Numbered from the stretch's first letter, positions 10,799 to 19,850 are shown. The stretch is 64,000 nucleotides of DNA from Clostridiaceae bacterium Marseille-Q4145 (GCA_018223365.1 JAGTTP010000001.1:1830410-1894409); one strand, 5' to 3'. Notes: generated from the letters alone by a model not told the origin. Translations and numbers: made by a program.

Positions 10799-12481
10799 AT
10801 GCTGCTGCATCTGCATGTGAAAAATCTTGCCCTGATTCGGGAGACCGAGATTGATTTTACAGAAGGGCTGAATATACTGACAGGAGAGACCGGAGCAGGA
10901 AAATCCATTCTCATTGGTTCTATGACCATGGCACTGGGAGGAAAAGTTTCCAGGGAAATGGTACGGGAAGATGCGGATTATGCGTTGGTGGAGCTTGTCT
11001 TTGCCACGGACCGTCCGGAGATCCGGAAAAAATTAAGAGAATTGGACATTCCTATGGAGGATGATCAGATTATTTTGTCCCGGAAGATTTCCGGCAGCAG
11101 AAGTATCTGCAGACTCAATGGGGAGACTGTGAGCACGGCGGTATTAAGAGAAGTGTCCGGTATGCTCATCGATATTCATGGGCAGCATGAACATCAGTCA
11201 TTACTCAGCAAACGAAAACATCTGGAAATTTTGGATTCTTATGCCCATGAGCAGTTGGATCCGGTTTTGAAAGAATTAAAAGAATACTATCAGCAATGCA
11301 GAAAACTGCAGGAGGAACTGCAGGACATCTGTATGGATGAAGCAGAACGGCTGAGGGAACAGTCATTACTGGAATTCGAATTAAATGAAATTGAAGAAGC
11401 AAGGCTTCAGGACGGCGAGGATGAGCGTCTGGAGCAGGATTACAGGAAAATGGTGAACAGCCGCCGCATCATGGAAGTGCTGGGAACCGTACGGACTCTT
11501 TGCGTAGGGGAGGAGACATCCGCATCCGATCTGACAGGAAGATCCTGCAGAGAATTAAGCGGCATCACCCATTTCGATGAGGCACTGGAATCCTTATCCG
11601 AGCAGCTGCAGCAGATCGACAGTATGCTGGCGGATTTTAGCCGGGAACTGGATGATTATATGGAAGACCTGGATTTCTCAGAACAGGATTTTATAGAGAC
11701 GGAAGAACGTCTGAATTTGGTCAATCATCTGAAATCGAAGTACGGCTCCACTTTGGAGGAGATTCAAAGTTATGCGGAACAGCAGCAGGAACGGCTGGAT
11801 CTGTTGGTACATCTGGAACAGCGGAGAGATGTGCTTCAGAGGGAATACGAAAAGGCAGAGCAGCAGTTAAAGGGACAATGTAAAAAAGTACATGAGATCC
11901 GTGCGGCAGCTGCAAAGGTGCTGGAACAGCGGATGCAGAAGGAATTGTCAGAGCTTAATTTTCTGGACGTCCGGTTTGGCATACGTGTGGAAGAAGGAGA
12001 AAATCCGGGAGTAGACGGCTGGGATGATGTGGAGTTCCTGATATCCACTAATCCGGGTGAGCCTGTGAAGCCTCTTGGCAAAATAGCATCCGGTGGTGAA
12101 TTATCGAGAGTCATGCTGGCTATCAAGACGGTGCTGGCAGATCAGGATTCCATTGATACGGTGATTTTTGATGAGATTGATACGGGAATCAGCGGTAGAA
12201 CCGCCCAGAGAGTATCGGAGAAACTGGCTCTTATTGGCAGGAGCAGGCAGGTCATCTGCATCACCCATCTGGCCCAGCTGGCAGCCATGGCTGACAGTCA
12301 TTATTGTATTGAAAAACAGGCGGTGAATGGGGAAACCCAGACCAGAATCCGGAGACTGACCGAGGAGGAAGTTCCCATGGAGCTGGCAAGAATTCTAGGC
12401 GGCGCGGAGATTACTGACGCGGTGCTTGACAATGCCAGAGAAATGAAACGGCTGGCGGTTCAATATAAAGGAAATATTTGA
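10799..12481 (+). CDS. recN: DNA repair protein RecN
   Basis: SMC-like ATPase acting in double-strand break repair. Walker A GETGAGKSILIG sits at about residue 30, a long coiled-coil region covers about 150-350, and the signature LSRVMLAIKT with Walker B VIFDEIDTGISG lies near 435-470. 560 residues is the expected size. AGGAGG lies ten nt before the ATG, right after argR. Confidence 0.96.
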   Translation: MLLHLHVKNLALIRETEIDFTEGLNILTGETGAGKSILIGSMTMALGGKVSREMVREDADYALVELVFATDRPEIRKKLRELDIPMEDDQIILSRKISGSRSICRLNGETVSTAVLREVSGMLIDIHGQHEHQSLLSKRKHLEILDSYAHEQLDPVLKELKEYYQQCRKLQEELQDICMDEAERLREQSLLEFELNEIEEARLQDGEDERLEQDYRKMVNSRRIMEVLGTVRTLCVGEETSASDLTGRSCRELSGITHFDEALESLSEQLQQIDSMLADFSRELDDYMEDLDFSEQDFIETEERLNLVNHLKSKYGSTLEEIQSYAEQQQERLDLLVHLEQRRDVLQREYEKAEQQLKGQCKKVHEIRAAAAKVLEQRMQKELSELNFLDVRFGIRVEEGENPGVDGWDDVEFLISTNPGEPVKPLGKIASGGELSRVMLAIKTVLADQDSIDTVIFDEIDTGISGRTAQRVSEKLALIGRSRQVICITHLAQLAAMADSHYCIEKQAVNGETQTRIRRLTEEEVPMELARILGGAEITDAVLDNAREMKRLAVQYKGNI

Positions 12482-12542
12482 CAGGAAAAAGAGACGGTTT
12501 TATGCAGACACTAATGTGAGAACATGAGAAAGGTGTGGCTGC

Positions 12543-13658
12543 ATGAATCGTCTTAAATTTTACCGAATATCCCTGTGGATTGCGCTGTTTTCAGCGGTAG
12601 CAGCATTAGGAATCTACGGATATTGGTATATGAAAACACAGGTGCCGGATCAGATTCGAGTCAGTGAAGACGAGAATCAGACGCTGTATCTGGGAGTAAA
12701 AGAAGTCTCGGTCCGGGTAGTGAAACGGCAGCGGGTGATTCCAGGAGGAATTCCCGTAGGTCTTTATCTGGAAACACAGGGTGTTTATGTGGTAGGAACA
12801 GATAAAATAGAAGCATCCGATGGACTCTTCTATGAGCCGGCAGAACAGGTGGTTTATCCGGGGGATTATATTCTGGCAGTGAATGGCAGAAAAATTACAG
12901 ATAAAAAAGAACTGATTGCCTGTGTGCAGGCAAATAGGAGCGACATCATGATTTTGAAACTCCGCCGAAATAAGGAGGAAATTCAGGTGCGGCTACAGGC
13001 AGTGAAGTCAGAAGATCAGGAGTATAAACTGGGGATCTGGGTAAAAGATGATATCCAGGGGATTGGAACCTTGACTTATATGACACAGGATGATCAGTTT
13101 GGAGCTTTGGGACATGGTATCACGGACAGTGATACCGGGGAATTACTGACAATTTCCGGAGGGAGCCTTTACGATACGGAAATTTTAAGGATCGAGAAGG
13201 GAAGAAGAGGAACACCGGGGGAAGTGAGCGGTATGATTACTTATGCAGAGAGGTATCGCGAAGGAACCATCCTGAAAAATACAAAAGTCGGGGTATTTGG
13301 ACAGATGAACGGTACCCTGGTAAGAAAATTTTCAGAGGAACCGGTGGAAGTTGCCTTCCGGCAGGAGATTAAGACGGGACCTGCAGTGATCAGGAGTGCT
13401 GTCTCTGGAGAAATGGAAGAGTATGCAGTTCAGATCCAGGAAATCCGTATCAATGAATCCGACGTCAACAAAGGTATGATTTTAAAAGTGACGGATCCGG
13501 AACTGCTGGAATTGACCGGTGGAATCGTACAGGGAATGTCTGGTTCTCCGATTCTCCAAAATGGACGGCTCATCGGAGCCGTGACTCATGTGTTTGTCAA
13601 TGACCCCACAAAAGGTTATGGGGGATTTGCGGAGAGCATGCTGGAGGCGGGGGAATAA
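12543..13658 (+). CDS. spoIVB: Stage IV sporulation protein B (SpoIVB peptidase)
   Basis: Serine peptidase (family S55) that in Bacillus is secreted from the forespore and triggers sigma-K processing. The 371-residue protein has one N-terminal membrane segment (residues 9-28), a PDZ-like region (about 95-155) and a peptidase domain with the histidine in FGALGHGITD near 190 and the serine in GMSGSPILQN near 330. It follows recN as in most spore formers. The usual downstream neighbour spo0A is not here. No clear forespore promoter could be read in the 61 nt upstream. Confidence 0.9.
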   Translation: MNRLKFYRISLWIALFSAVAALGIYGYWYMKTQVPDQIRVSEDENQTLYLGVKEVSVRVVKRQRVIPGGIPVGLYLETQGVYVVGTDKIEASDGLFYEPAEQVVYPGDYILAVNGRKITDKKELIACVQANRSDIMILKLRRNKEEIQVRLQAVKSEDQEYKLGIWVKDDIQGIGTLTYMTQDDQFGALGHGITDSDTGELLTISGGSLYDTEILRIEKGRRGTPGEVSGMITYAERYREGTILKNTKVGVFGQMNGTLVRKFSEEPVEVAFRQEIKTGPAVIRSAVSGEMEEYAVQIQEIRINESDVNKGMILKVTDPELLELTGGIVQGMSGSPILQNGRLIGAVTHVFVNDPTKGYGGFAESMLEAGE

Positions 13659-13670
13659 AGAAATTCCGTT

Positions 13671-13698
13671 TTGCAAACAGATCAGGATATGCTATACT
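13671..13698 (+). promoter_or_regulatory. sigma-A promoter of the FAD dehydrogenase gene
   Basis: TTGCAA at 13671-13676, 16-bp spacer, TATACT at 13693-13698, 48 nt before the next start codon. Confidence 0.7.
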
Positions 13699-13746
13699 AA
13701 GGACGGAAGTCCATTCGAAAATATGTGAAATACAGGAGAAGATTTT

Positions 13747-15147
13747 ATGAAATATGACGTAGTAATTATCGGAGCAGGACCGGCTGGTATTTTTACCGCA
13801 CTGGAACTGGTACGAAACGGATCAGATAAGAAAATCCTTATGGTGGAAAAGGGAAAACCGGTGGACAAACGTCACTGCCCGAAAGCAGAGACCGGAAAAT
13901 GTATGAATTGCAAGCCGAACTGCATGATCACTACCGGATTTTCCGGAGCAGGTGCATTTTCTGATGGAAAGTTAAGCCTTTCCTGCGAGGTAGGAGGAGA
14001 ACTGCCGAATCTGATCGGTTCTGAATTTGCGCAGGAACTCATTGATTATACAGATAAGATCTATCTGGAGTTTGGTGCTGACGAGCATGTGGAAGGCGTA
14101 TATGAGGGCGAGGAGATCAAAGAAATCCGTAAACGTGCCATTCGTGCAGGCCTTCAGCTGGTAAACTGCCCGATCCGTCATCTGGGAACGGAGAAAGCTC
14201 AGCAGCTGTATCTGAATATCCAGAATTATCTGCAGGAAAAAGGCGTGGAGATGCGTTTTAACACGGAGTGTGACAATATTATTCTCAAAGAGGATGTCTG
14301 TCAGGGCGTTCGTCTGGAAGATAAGGCAGGCAGTGAGGAAATCTACGCTGACAATGTCATTATTGCTACCGGAAGAAGAGGTGCTGACTGGCTGGAAAAA
14401 GTCTGCGAGGAGAATGGAATTGCCCATAAGCCGGGGACCGTTGATATCGGTGTCCGTGTCGAGTGCCGCAACGAGGTCATGGAGATGATCAACAAGGTAC
14501 TTTACGAAGGAAAACTCATTGGTTATCCGAAGCCGTGGAAGAATAAAGTGCGTACTTTCTGTCAGAATCCGGGCGGATTTGTAGCCCAGGAGAACTACGA
14601 CAATAATCTGGCCGTTGTAAACGGACACAGCTTCAAAGATTTAAAGAGTGACAATACCAACCTGTCCATTCTTGTAAGCCATAACTTTACAGAGCCGTTT
14701 AATCAGCCGATTGCCTATGCGCAGAAGGTAGGAGAACTGACCAACATGCTGGGCGCAGGCCATATTCTGGTACAGCGATATGGTGATATACTGGATGGAA
14801 AAAGAACCTGGCAGAAGGAGCTGGCTCAGTCCAATGTGCGCCCGACTCTGAAAGATGCGGTAGCAGGTGATATCACGGCAGCTATGCCTTACCGTGCCAT
14901 GACCAATATCATCGAGTTTATCCGGATGCTGGATGAGGTTGTTCCTGGATTTGCCAGCGGTGAAACTCTGCTGTACAGTCCGGAGCTGAAGTTCTATTCC
15001 AATAAAGTAAAGATGGATACGGACCTGAACACCAATATTCAGGGACTTCACTGTCTGGGAGATTCTTCCGGATGGACCAGAGGGCTGATGATGGCTTCTG
15101 CCATGGGTGTGCTGATGGGACGCAAACTTCTGGAAAAGGAGAGTTAA
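13747..15147 (+). CDS. FAD-dependent dehydrogenase (COG2509-like)
   Basis: 466-residue flavoprotein. The N-terminal dinucleotide fold is VVIIGAGPAGIFTALEL (residues 5-21), followed by a cysteine-bearing segment HCPKAETGKCMNCKPNC near 39-55 and TGFSGAGAFSDGKLSLS. A second glycine-rich patch, VIIATGRRGADWL, is near 205, and the C-terminal GDSSGWTRGLMMASAMG is the FAD-binding end. This resembles the uncharacterised COG2509 family rather than a named oxidoreductase; the substrate is unknown. It shares a transcript with the kinase-like gene five nt downstream. Confidence 0.82.
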   Translation: MKYDVVIIGAGPAGIFTALELVRNGSDKKILMVEKGKPVDKRHCPKAETGKCMNCKPNCMITTGFSGAGAFSDGKLSLSCEVGGELPNLIGSEFAQELIDYTDKIYLEFGADEHVEGVYEGEEIKEIRKRAIRAGLQLVNCPIRHLGTEKAQQLYLNIQNYLQEKGVEMRFNTECDNIILKEDVCQGVRLEDKAGSEEIYADNVIIATGRRGADWLEKVCEENGIAHKPGTVDIGVRVECRNEVMEMINKVLYEGKLIGYPKPWKNKVRTFCQNPGGFVAQENYDNNLAVVNGHSFKDLKSDNTNLSILVSHNFTEPFNQPIAYAQKVGELTNMLGAGHILVQRYGDILDGKRTWQKELAQSNVRPTLKDAVAGDITAAMPYRAMTNIIEFIRMLDEVVPGFASGETLLYSPELKFYSNKVKMDTDLNTNIQGLHCLGDSSGWTRGLMMASAMGVLMGRKLLEKES

Positions 15148-15152
15148 TCATT

Positions 15153-15743
15153 ATGAGAAAAATTATTACCATTGCCCGTGAATTTGGCGCAGGGGGTGGA
15201 GAAATCGGAAGAAGAGTTGCCAAAGAGCTGGGCATCGAATATTATGACAAGGATATTATATTAAGAACTGCACTGGCAAACCCGAAACTGACGCCGGAAG
15301 AAGTGCGCAAATGGGATGAGAGGGTACCTAATACATTTGGATTTGCACAGAGTCTCTTTGATTTCTATAACAAACCGTTGGATGAAGAACTCTGGCAGGC
15401 ACAGATGGACGCGATCCGTGAGATGGCCAGCCATGAAAGCTGCGTGATTGTAGGACGGAACAGTGAATACATATTAAGAGAGTTTGATCATTGTCTGCGG
15501 GTATTTGCCCATGCAGGATTCCAGTGGAGAGTCAACCGTATGGCAGGAAAGATGCCTGGGGTTCCGCTTGAACAGGTGGCATCTGACGTGCGTCAGGCAG
15601 ACAAAGCGCGAAAGAAGAGCTGTGAACATTACACCAAGACCAGATACCGGGATGCGGTCAACTACGACCTGTGCCTGAATACGGAAAAGCTGGGAATTGA
15701 CTGTGCGGTGAAGTTTGTATTGGAGGCAGCAGAAAATCTGTAG
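15153..15743 (+). CDS. Cytidylate kinase-like family protein
   Basis: 196-residue protein of the AAK/cytidylate-kinase-like family. The P-loop region is ITIAREFGAGGGEIGRRVAK (residues 5-24), followed by YYDKDIILRTAL. The family is related to Cmk, but its substrate is unproven. The ATG at 15153 is preferred because it directly opens the conserved domain; any longer reading would run into the upstream gene. It lies directly downstream of the FAD dehydrogenase. Confidence 0.8.
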   Translation: MRKIITIAREFGAGGGEIGRRVAKELGIEYYDKDIILRTALANPKLTPEEVRKWDERVPNTFGFAQSLFDFYNKPLDEELWQAQMDAIREMASHESCVIVGRNSEYILREFDHCLRVFAHAGFQWRVNRMAGKMPGVPLEQVASDVRQADKARKKSCEHYTKTRYRDAVNYDLCLNTEKLGIDCAVKFVLEAAENL

Positions 15744-15772
15744 CACAGATAAAGCCTTGACAGAATTTTCCC

Positions 15773-15801
15773 TTGACAATACGGACAGAAAAAATTATAC
15801 T
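15773..15801 (+). promoter_or_regulatory. sigma-A promoter of amino acid ABC operon
   Basis: TTGACA at 15773-15778 and TATACT at 15796-15801 with a 17-bp spacer, the strongest match in this part of the window, 95 nt before the binding-protein start. Confidence 0.88.
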
Positions 15802-15815
15802 GTTTTCAAATGCGA

Positions 15816-15842
15816 GGCATTGTATACAATAATACAAATGCC
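15816..15842. promoter_or_regulatory. Inverted repeat, possible operator of the ABC operon
   Basis: GGCATTGTAT and ATACAAATGCC form an imperfect inverted repeat (one extra base) around a 6-nt centre, starting about 15 nt downstream of the -10 box. The half sites TGTAT/ATACA faintly resemble ARG boxes but the spacing differs, so the regulator is unknown. Confidence 0.45.
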
Positions 15843-15895
15843 TTTCTGCATAAATAGGGCCGGTATATTTGCCGGAGAAAAGGAGCGTACATATT

Positions 15896-16741
15896 ATGAA
15901 AAAATTAATTGCACTGTCTCTCATTGCGTGCATGGCAGTATCCACTGCAGCATGTGGATCATCATCTAAAGATACTGCAGCAGCTGAAACTACAGATGCA
16001 GCAGAAGAGACTACGGACACAGCAGAGGAGACTGCTGATGCAGCTGATACTGAAGCATCTGACAAAACATGGGTGATCGCAATGGATACCGTATTCAGAC
16101 CATTCGAGTATACCGATGAAGACAACGATTTTGTTGGAATTGATGTTGATATCATCAAAGCAATTGCACAGGATCAGAACTTTAAAATTGATATTCAGAG
16201 CCTTGGATGGGATGCAGCTGTAGCAGCGGTACAGTCCGGTCAGGCAGATGGTCTGATTGCAGGCGCAAGTATTACAGAAGAGCGTCAGGCAAACGGATGG
16301 ATCTTCTCTGACTCTTATTTTGATTCCTGCCAGATTTTTGCAGTAGCAGCTGGCAGTGATATCGATTCCTTTGAGGATCTTGCAGGAAAGAATGTAGCAG
16401 TGAAAAATGGTACCCAGGGTGCTGCATTTGCAGAGAGCCTGAAAGATCAGTACGGATTCACCACCACTGTATTTGAAGATTCACCGACTATGTATCAGGA
16501 TGTTGTAGCCGGCAATAGCGTTGCATGTGTAGAGGATAAGCCGATTATTCAGGACTGGATTGCAAACAAAGGTCTGGGACTGAAAGTGGTTGACTCTATG
16601 GAGAGTGATCCGGCTCCTTACGGATTTGCAATCATGAACGAGGCAAATCAGGAACTGCTTGACATGTTCAATGCAGGACTGGCTGATATCAAAGCAAACG
16701 GAACTTATGATGAGATCCTTGCAAAATATCTTGGAGAGTAA
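15896..16741 (+). CDS. Amino acid ABC transporter substrate-binding lipoprotein
   Basis: 281-residue solute-binding protein of the polar amino acid type (SBP_bac_3). A lipoprotein signal peptide ends in the lipobox STAAC, so Cys20 would be lipidated. Next comes a roughly 37-residue Ala/Thr/Glu/Asp-rich linker and then the folded domain from WVIAMDTVFRPFEYTDEDND. Later family motifs include DGLIAGASITEERQ and GKNVAVKNGTQGAAFAE. Start ATG 15896 is chosen because the signal peptide begins there, with GGAG upstream. It is the first gene of a binding protein-permease-ATPase operon. Confidence 0.92.
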   Translation: MKKLIALSLIACMAVSTAACGSSSKDTAAAETTDAAEETTDTAEETADAADTEASDKTWVIAMDTVFRPFEYTDEDNDFVGIDVDIIKAIAQDQNFKIDIQSLGWDAAVAAVQSGQADGLIAGASITEERQANGWIFSDSYFDSCQIFAVAAGSDIDSFEDLAGKNVAVKNGTQGAAFAESLKDQYGFTTTVFEDSPTMYQDVVAGNSVACVEDKPIIQDWIANKGLGLKVVDSMESDPAPYGFAIMNEANQELLDMFNAGLADIKANGTYDEILAKYLGE

Positions 16742-16798
16742 TCAGTAAAATAATTCTGGTGACGGGAAAGCAGCTGCAGAATATGCGGCTGCTTCCTG

Positions 16799-16835
16799 CA
16801 CTGTGAAAACCCCTGTGTGAGAGGCTTTCACAGTG
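16799..16835 (+). other. Hairpin between binding protein and permease genes
   Basis: Perfect 10-bp stem CACTGTGAAA / TTTCACAGTG with a 17-nt loop and no T-tract, in the 141-nt gap between binding protein and permease. Such hairpins usually stabilise the upstream message or damp read-through, giving more binding protein than permease. A second small stem (GCAGC/GCTGC) lies just before it. Confidence 0.6.
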
Positions 16836-16882
16836 TAAGAAGTATTTTCGGGAACCAGAAGAGAAAAAGGAGACGAGAGACT

Positions 16883-17551
16883 ATGATGAGTATTATTGAA
16901 GTTTACGGCGGTATGCTGCTTCGCGCGCTCGGCCAGACTTTGCTGCTGACATTGTTGTCGCTGTTGTTTGCGATGATCATTGGTATGATTTTCGGACTGA
17001 TGAATGTAGGGCATAACCGGGTGCTGAATCTGATCGGAACGATTTATGTAGATGCCGTCCGTGGTGTGCCGCTGATCGTACTGGCATATTTCATTTATTT
17101 TGGTGTACCGGCTGGTATGCAGGGCCTGGGATTTTCCAGTTTCCGTCTGAATGCATTGCAGGCAGGTACCGCAGCACTTTCCATGAACTGTGGTGCGTAT
17201 ATGGCAGAGATTATCCGTGCCGGTATTGAGAGTGTCGACAGAGGACAGATGGAAGCATCACGAAGTCTGGGACTTTCCTACAGTGCCTCCATGGCACTGG
17301 TTGTTGTACCCCAGGCAGTACGAACCATGATCCCGTCTATTATTAATCAGTTTATCATTACCTTGAAGGATACCTCTATCCTGTCCATTATCGGATTCCC
17401 GGAACTTACGAATGTAGGAAAGACGATTGTGGGAAATACCCTGAAGAGTCTTCAGACCTGGGCAATCGTTGGTATCATGTACATGGTTGTTATCGTTACC
17501 CTGAGTAAGATTGCCAAGAGAATTGAGAGGAGGGTAAACCGTGGAAGATAA
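16883..17551 (+). CDS. Amino acid ABC transporter permease
   Basis: 222-residue inner membrane permease of the HisM/GlnP type with about five hydrophobic segments. The family EAA loop is seen in GQMEASRSLGLSYSASMALV near residue 130. The ATG at 16883 follows AAGGAGA by nine nt; readings further upstream lack a ribosome site. The ATPase gene starts 10 nt before its stop. Confidence 0.93.
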   Translation: MMSIIEVYGGMLLRALGQTLLLTLLSLLFAMIIGMIFGLMNVGHNRVLNLIGTIYVDAVRGVPLIVLAYFIYFGVPAGMQGLGFSSFRLNALQAGTAALSMNCGAYMAEIIRAGIESVDRGQMEASRSLGLSYSASMALVVVPQAVRTMIPSIINQFIITLKDTSILSIIGFPELTNVGKTIVGNTLKSLQTWAIVGIMYMVVIVTLSKIAKRIERRVNRGR

Positions 17552-18281
17552 GCAGCTGAAGATTCATGTTACGAATCTGAAAAAGAATTTTGGAAAACTG
17601 GAAGTATTAAAAGATATCAGCATGGATGTCCACGAGGGTGAGGTTGTCGTTCTCTTAGGACCGTCCGGAAGTGGAAAATCTACTTTGTTAAGATGTCTGA
17701 ACCAGCTGGAAACCGCTACCGCAGGCCAGATTATTATCGACGGACACGATGTGACGGACAAACATACAGATATCAACAAAGTGCGTGAGAATATCGGAAT
17801 GGTATTCCAGCATTTCAATTTGTTTAACCATCTGACCGTGCTGGATAACATGACCCTTGCTCCAGTACACTTAAAACTCATGAGCAAGGAAGAGGCAAAG
17901 GCCGAGGCCATGAGACTTCTGGAAAGAGTCGGACTGGCAGATAAGGCAGATGCATTCCCAAGCCAGTTGTCCGGTGGACAGAAACAGCGTGTAGCGATCG
18001 CTCGTGCCCTGGAAATGAAGCCGGATATCATGCTCTTTGATGAACCAACCAGTGCTCTGGACCCGGAGATGGTCGGTGAAGTACTGGCTGTTATGAAAGA
18101 GTTGGCTCATGATGGCATGACCATGGTGGTTGTTACCCATGAGATCGGCTTCGCCCGCGAAGTAGCCAGCCGCGTTGTTTTCATGGAAGGTGGCTATATC
18201 GTGGAAGAAGGAACGCCGGATGAAGTCATCCTGAATCCAAAAGAGCCGCGTACCATCGACTTCCTGAGCAAAGTATTATAA
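17541..18281 (+). CDS. Amino acid ABC transporter ATP-binding protein
   Basis: 246-residue ATPase of the GlnQ/HisP type. Walker A is GPSGSGKSTLLRCL near residue 38, the Q-loop is in NIGMVFQHFNLF, the signature is LSGGQKQRVAIARAL near 142 and Walker B is IMLFDEPTSALD. The start is GTG at 17541 with AGGAGGG upstream, overlapping the permease end. It completes a three-gene importer probably specific for a polar amino acid. Confidence 0.95.
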   Translation: MEDKQLKIHVTNLKKNFGKLEVLKDISMDVHEGEVVVLLGPSGSGKSTLLRCLNQLETATAGQIIIDGHDVTDKHTDINKVRENIGMVFQHFNLFNHLTVLDNMTLAPVHLKLMSKEEAKAEAMRLLERVGLADKADAFPSQLSGGQKQRVAIARALEMKPDIMLFDEPTSALDPEMVGEVLAVMKELAHDGMTMVVVTHEIGFAREVASRVVFMEGGYIVEEGTPDEVILNPKEPRTIDFLSKVL

Positions 18282-18293
18282 AAAACTATCTTG

Positions 18294-18333
18294 AGAGATG
18301 CCTATGTTCAGCCACATATGCATCTCTTATTTA
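18294..18333 (+). terminator. Terminator of the amino acid ABC operon
   Basis: Stem AGAGATGC / GCATCTCT with an inner TATGT/ACATA extension, followed by a T-rich stretch, 12 nt after the ATPase stop. Confidence 0.8.
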
Positions 18334-18376
18334 TTAAATAAAATAAATTTGTGAAACCATATGAATGTGTACATAC

Positions 18377-18507
18377 AACCTCCCTCCTGTGGAAGGAACG
18401 TCCACAGCCCCGGTACTTCGCGAGAACAAGTCAAAGACGTTGTTCGAGTGTTAGTACCGCTGGGCGAGGACTTAGCGCGAGCGGTTCCTTTCCACAGGAG
18501 GGAGGTT
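18377..18507 (+). repeat. Structured palindromic repeat, copy R1
   Basis: One of four copies of an intergenic element. The core runs from GGAACGTCC at about 18393 to GCGGTTCC near 18488. It is enclosed by a 23-bp near-perfect stem (AACCTCCCTCCTGTGGAA against its complement) unique to this copy. Inside are GTCC/GGAC, CGGTAC/GTACCG, CGC/GTG and GAACAA/TTGTTC helices. It lies between the terminator of one ABC operon and the promoter of the next. Confidence 0.88.
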
Positions 18508-18519
18508 GCTTTGTTGTAA

Positions 18520-18555
18520 CGGTTCCTTTCCACAGCAGGAGGCTGCTTCTTTGTA
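18520..18555 (+). repeat. Partial tandem duplication of the R1 3' arm
   Basis: The 3' arm of R1 (cggttcctttccacag at 18482-18497) recurs 38 nt later at 18520 and continues with a similar aggaggctgcttctttgta. It has no matching core, so it is a remnant or slippage product of the element. Confidence 0.75.
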
Positions 18556-18582
18556 CTGTCTTACATTTTTTTATAAATCCCA

Positions 18583-18611
18583 TTGACTTTTGCGCGTTGA
18601 AGTGCTATATT
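18583..18611 (+). promoter_or_regulatory. sigma-A promoter and leader hairpin of second ABC operon
   Basis: TTGACT at 18583-18588, 17-bp spacer, TATATT at 18606-18611. The transcript would begin near 18618 and open with a hairpin GCTTCAATGC / GCATTGAAAGC at 18626-18651, a possible mRNA-stabilising or regulatory stem. Confidence 0.8.
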
Positions 18612-18681
18612 GATTAAGTCTAAAAGCTTCAATGCATTAAAGCATTGAAAGCCAATTCGGAAAAGACGGAGGAAACGGATT

Positions 18682-19725
18682 ATGAAAAAGATGATAGCTC
18701 TGGCTATGGCAATGACCATGGGACTTAGTCTGGTCGCATGCGGAAGCAGCGATACCGCAGCATCCACAGATACTGCAGCTGAGACAACTGAGGCAGCTGA
18801 TACAGCTGATACAGCAGAGGAGACGGAAGTACCGTCTGCAGGCGGATCCTACACGATCGGTATCTGCCAGCTGGTACAGCATGAAGCACTGGATGCAGCT
18901 ACCCAGGGATTTAAGGATGCCATCGTAGAGGCACTCGGTGAGGATGCGGTAACTTTCGATGAGCAGAATGCACAGGGCGATTCCAATACATGCGCAACCA
19001 TTATTAACGGCTTCGTGGCTGAGGATGCAGATCTGATTCTTGCAAATGCAACTCCTGCACTGCAGGCAGCACAGGCTGGAACTAGTGAGATCCCGATTCT
19101 TGGTACTTCAGTAACGGAGTATGGTGTAGCTCTTGGTATTGATGGTTTTGATGGAACTGTTGGTGGAAATATTTCCGGTACGTCTGATCTTGCACCGCTG
19201 ACTGAGCAGGCAGCTATGCTGAATGAGCTGTTCCCGGATGCTAAGAATGTAGGTCTTCTGTACTGTACTGCAGAGGCAAACTCCCAGTATCAGGTAGACG
19301 AGGTGCAGAAAGCACTGGAAGGAATGGGATATACCTGCAAACAGTATGGTTTCTCTGATTCCAATGACCTTTCTTCTGTAACAACTACCGCAGCAGATGA
19401 GAGTGATGTTATTTATGTACCGACCGATAACACCGTAGCAAACAATACAGAGATCGTAAACAATATCTGCCAGCCTGCAGGTGTTCCGATTATTGCAGGT
19501 GAGGAAGGTATCTGCAAAGGATGCGGAGTTGCAACTCTTTCCATCAGCTACTATGATCTTGGTGTAGCAACCGGTAAGATGGCAGTGAAGATTCTGACAG
19601 GCGAAGCTGATATCTCTGAGATGCCGATTGAGTATGCTCCGCAGTTTACCAAAGAGTACAACCCGACACTGTGTGAGGCTCTTGAAGTAGCTGTTCCGGA
19701 TGATTACACTGCAATTGCAGAATAA
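18682..19725 (+). CDS. ABC transporter substrate-binding lipoprotein (ABC_sub_bind, TrpX-like)
   Basis: 347-residue binding protein of the PF04392 type. The signal peptide ends in lipobox SLVAC (Cys20), followed by a short Thr/Ala/Glu/Asp-rich linker. The mature domain begins SYTIGICQLVQHEALDAATQ, the family hallmark, with later motifs NATPALQAAQAGT and IYVPTDNTVANN. Family members in streptococci have been linked to tryptophan or other aromatic amino acid uptake; the ligand here is inferred only. It opens a binding protein-permease-ATPase operon. Confidence 0.88.
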   Translation: MKKMIALAMAMTMGLSLVACGSSDTAASTDTAAETTEAADTADTAEETEVPSAGGSYTIGICQLVQHEALDAATQGFKDAIVEALGEDAVTFDEQNAQGDSNTCATIINGFVAEDADLILANATPALQAAQAGTSEIPILGTSVTEYGVALGIDGFDGTVGGNISGTSDLAPLTEQAAMLNELFPDAKNVGLLYCTAEANSQYQVDEVQKALEGMGYTCKQYGFSDSNDLSSVTTTAADESDVIYVPTDNTVANNTEIVNNICQPAGVPIIAGEEGICKGCGVATLSISYYDLGVATGKMAVKILTGEADISEMPIEYAPQFTKEYNPTLCEALEVAVPDDYTAIAE

Positions 19726-19770
19726 ATAAGAAGAAACCAAAAAGTTCATACAAATTTGACTTACTATGAT

Positions 19771-19803
19771 GGCAGCGAGAAGGGCTATTCCACTCTCGCT
19801 GCC
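19771..19803 (+). other. Hairpin between binding protein and permease genes
   Basis: Perfect 10-bp stem GGCAGCGAGA / TCTCGCTGCC with a 13-nt loop and no T-tract, in the gap after the binding-protein gene. This is the same arrangement as in the first ABC operon and probably sets the expression ratio. Confidence 0.65.
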
Positions 19804-19850
19804 GTCGTCGTGAAATAAAAAGCAATAAGAATTACGAGGTGATTGGGAAC

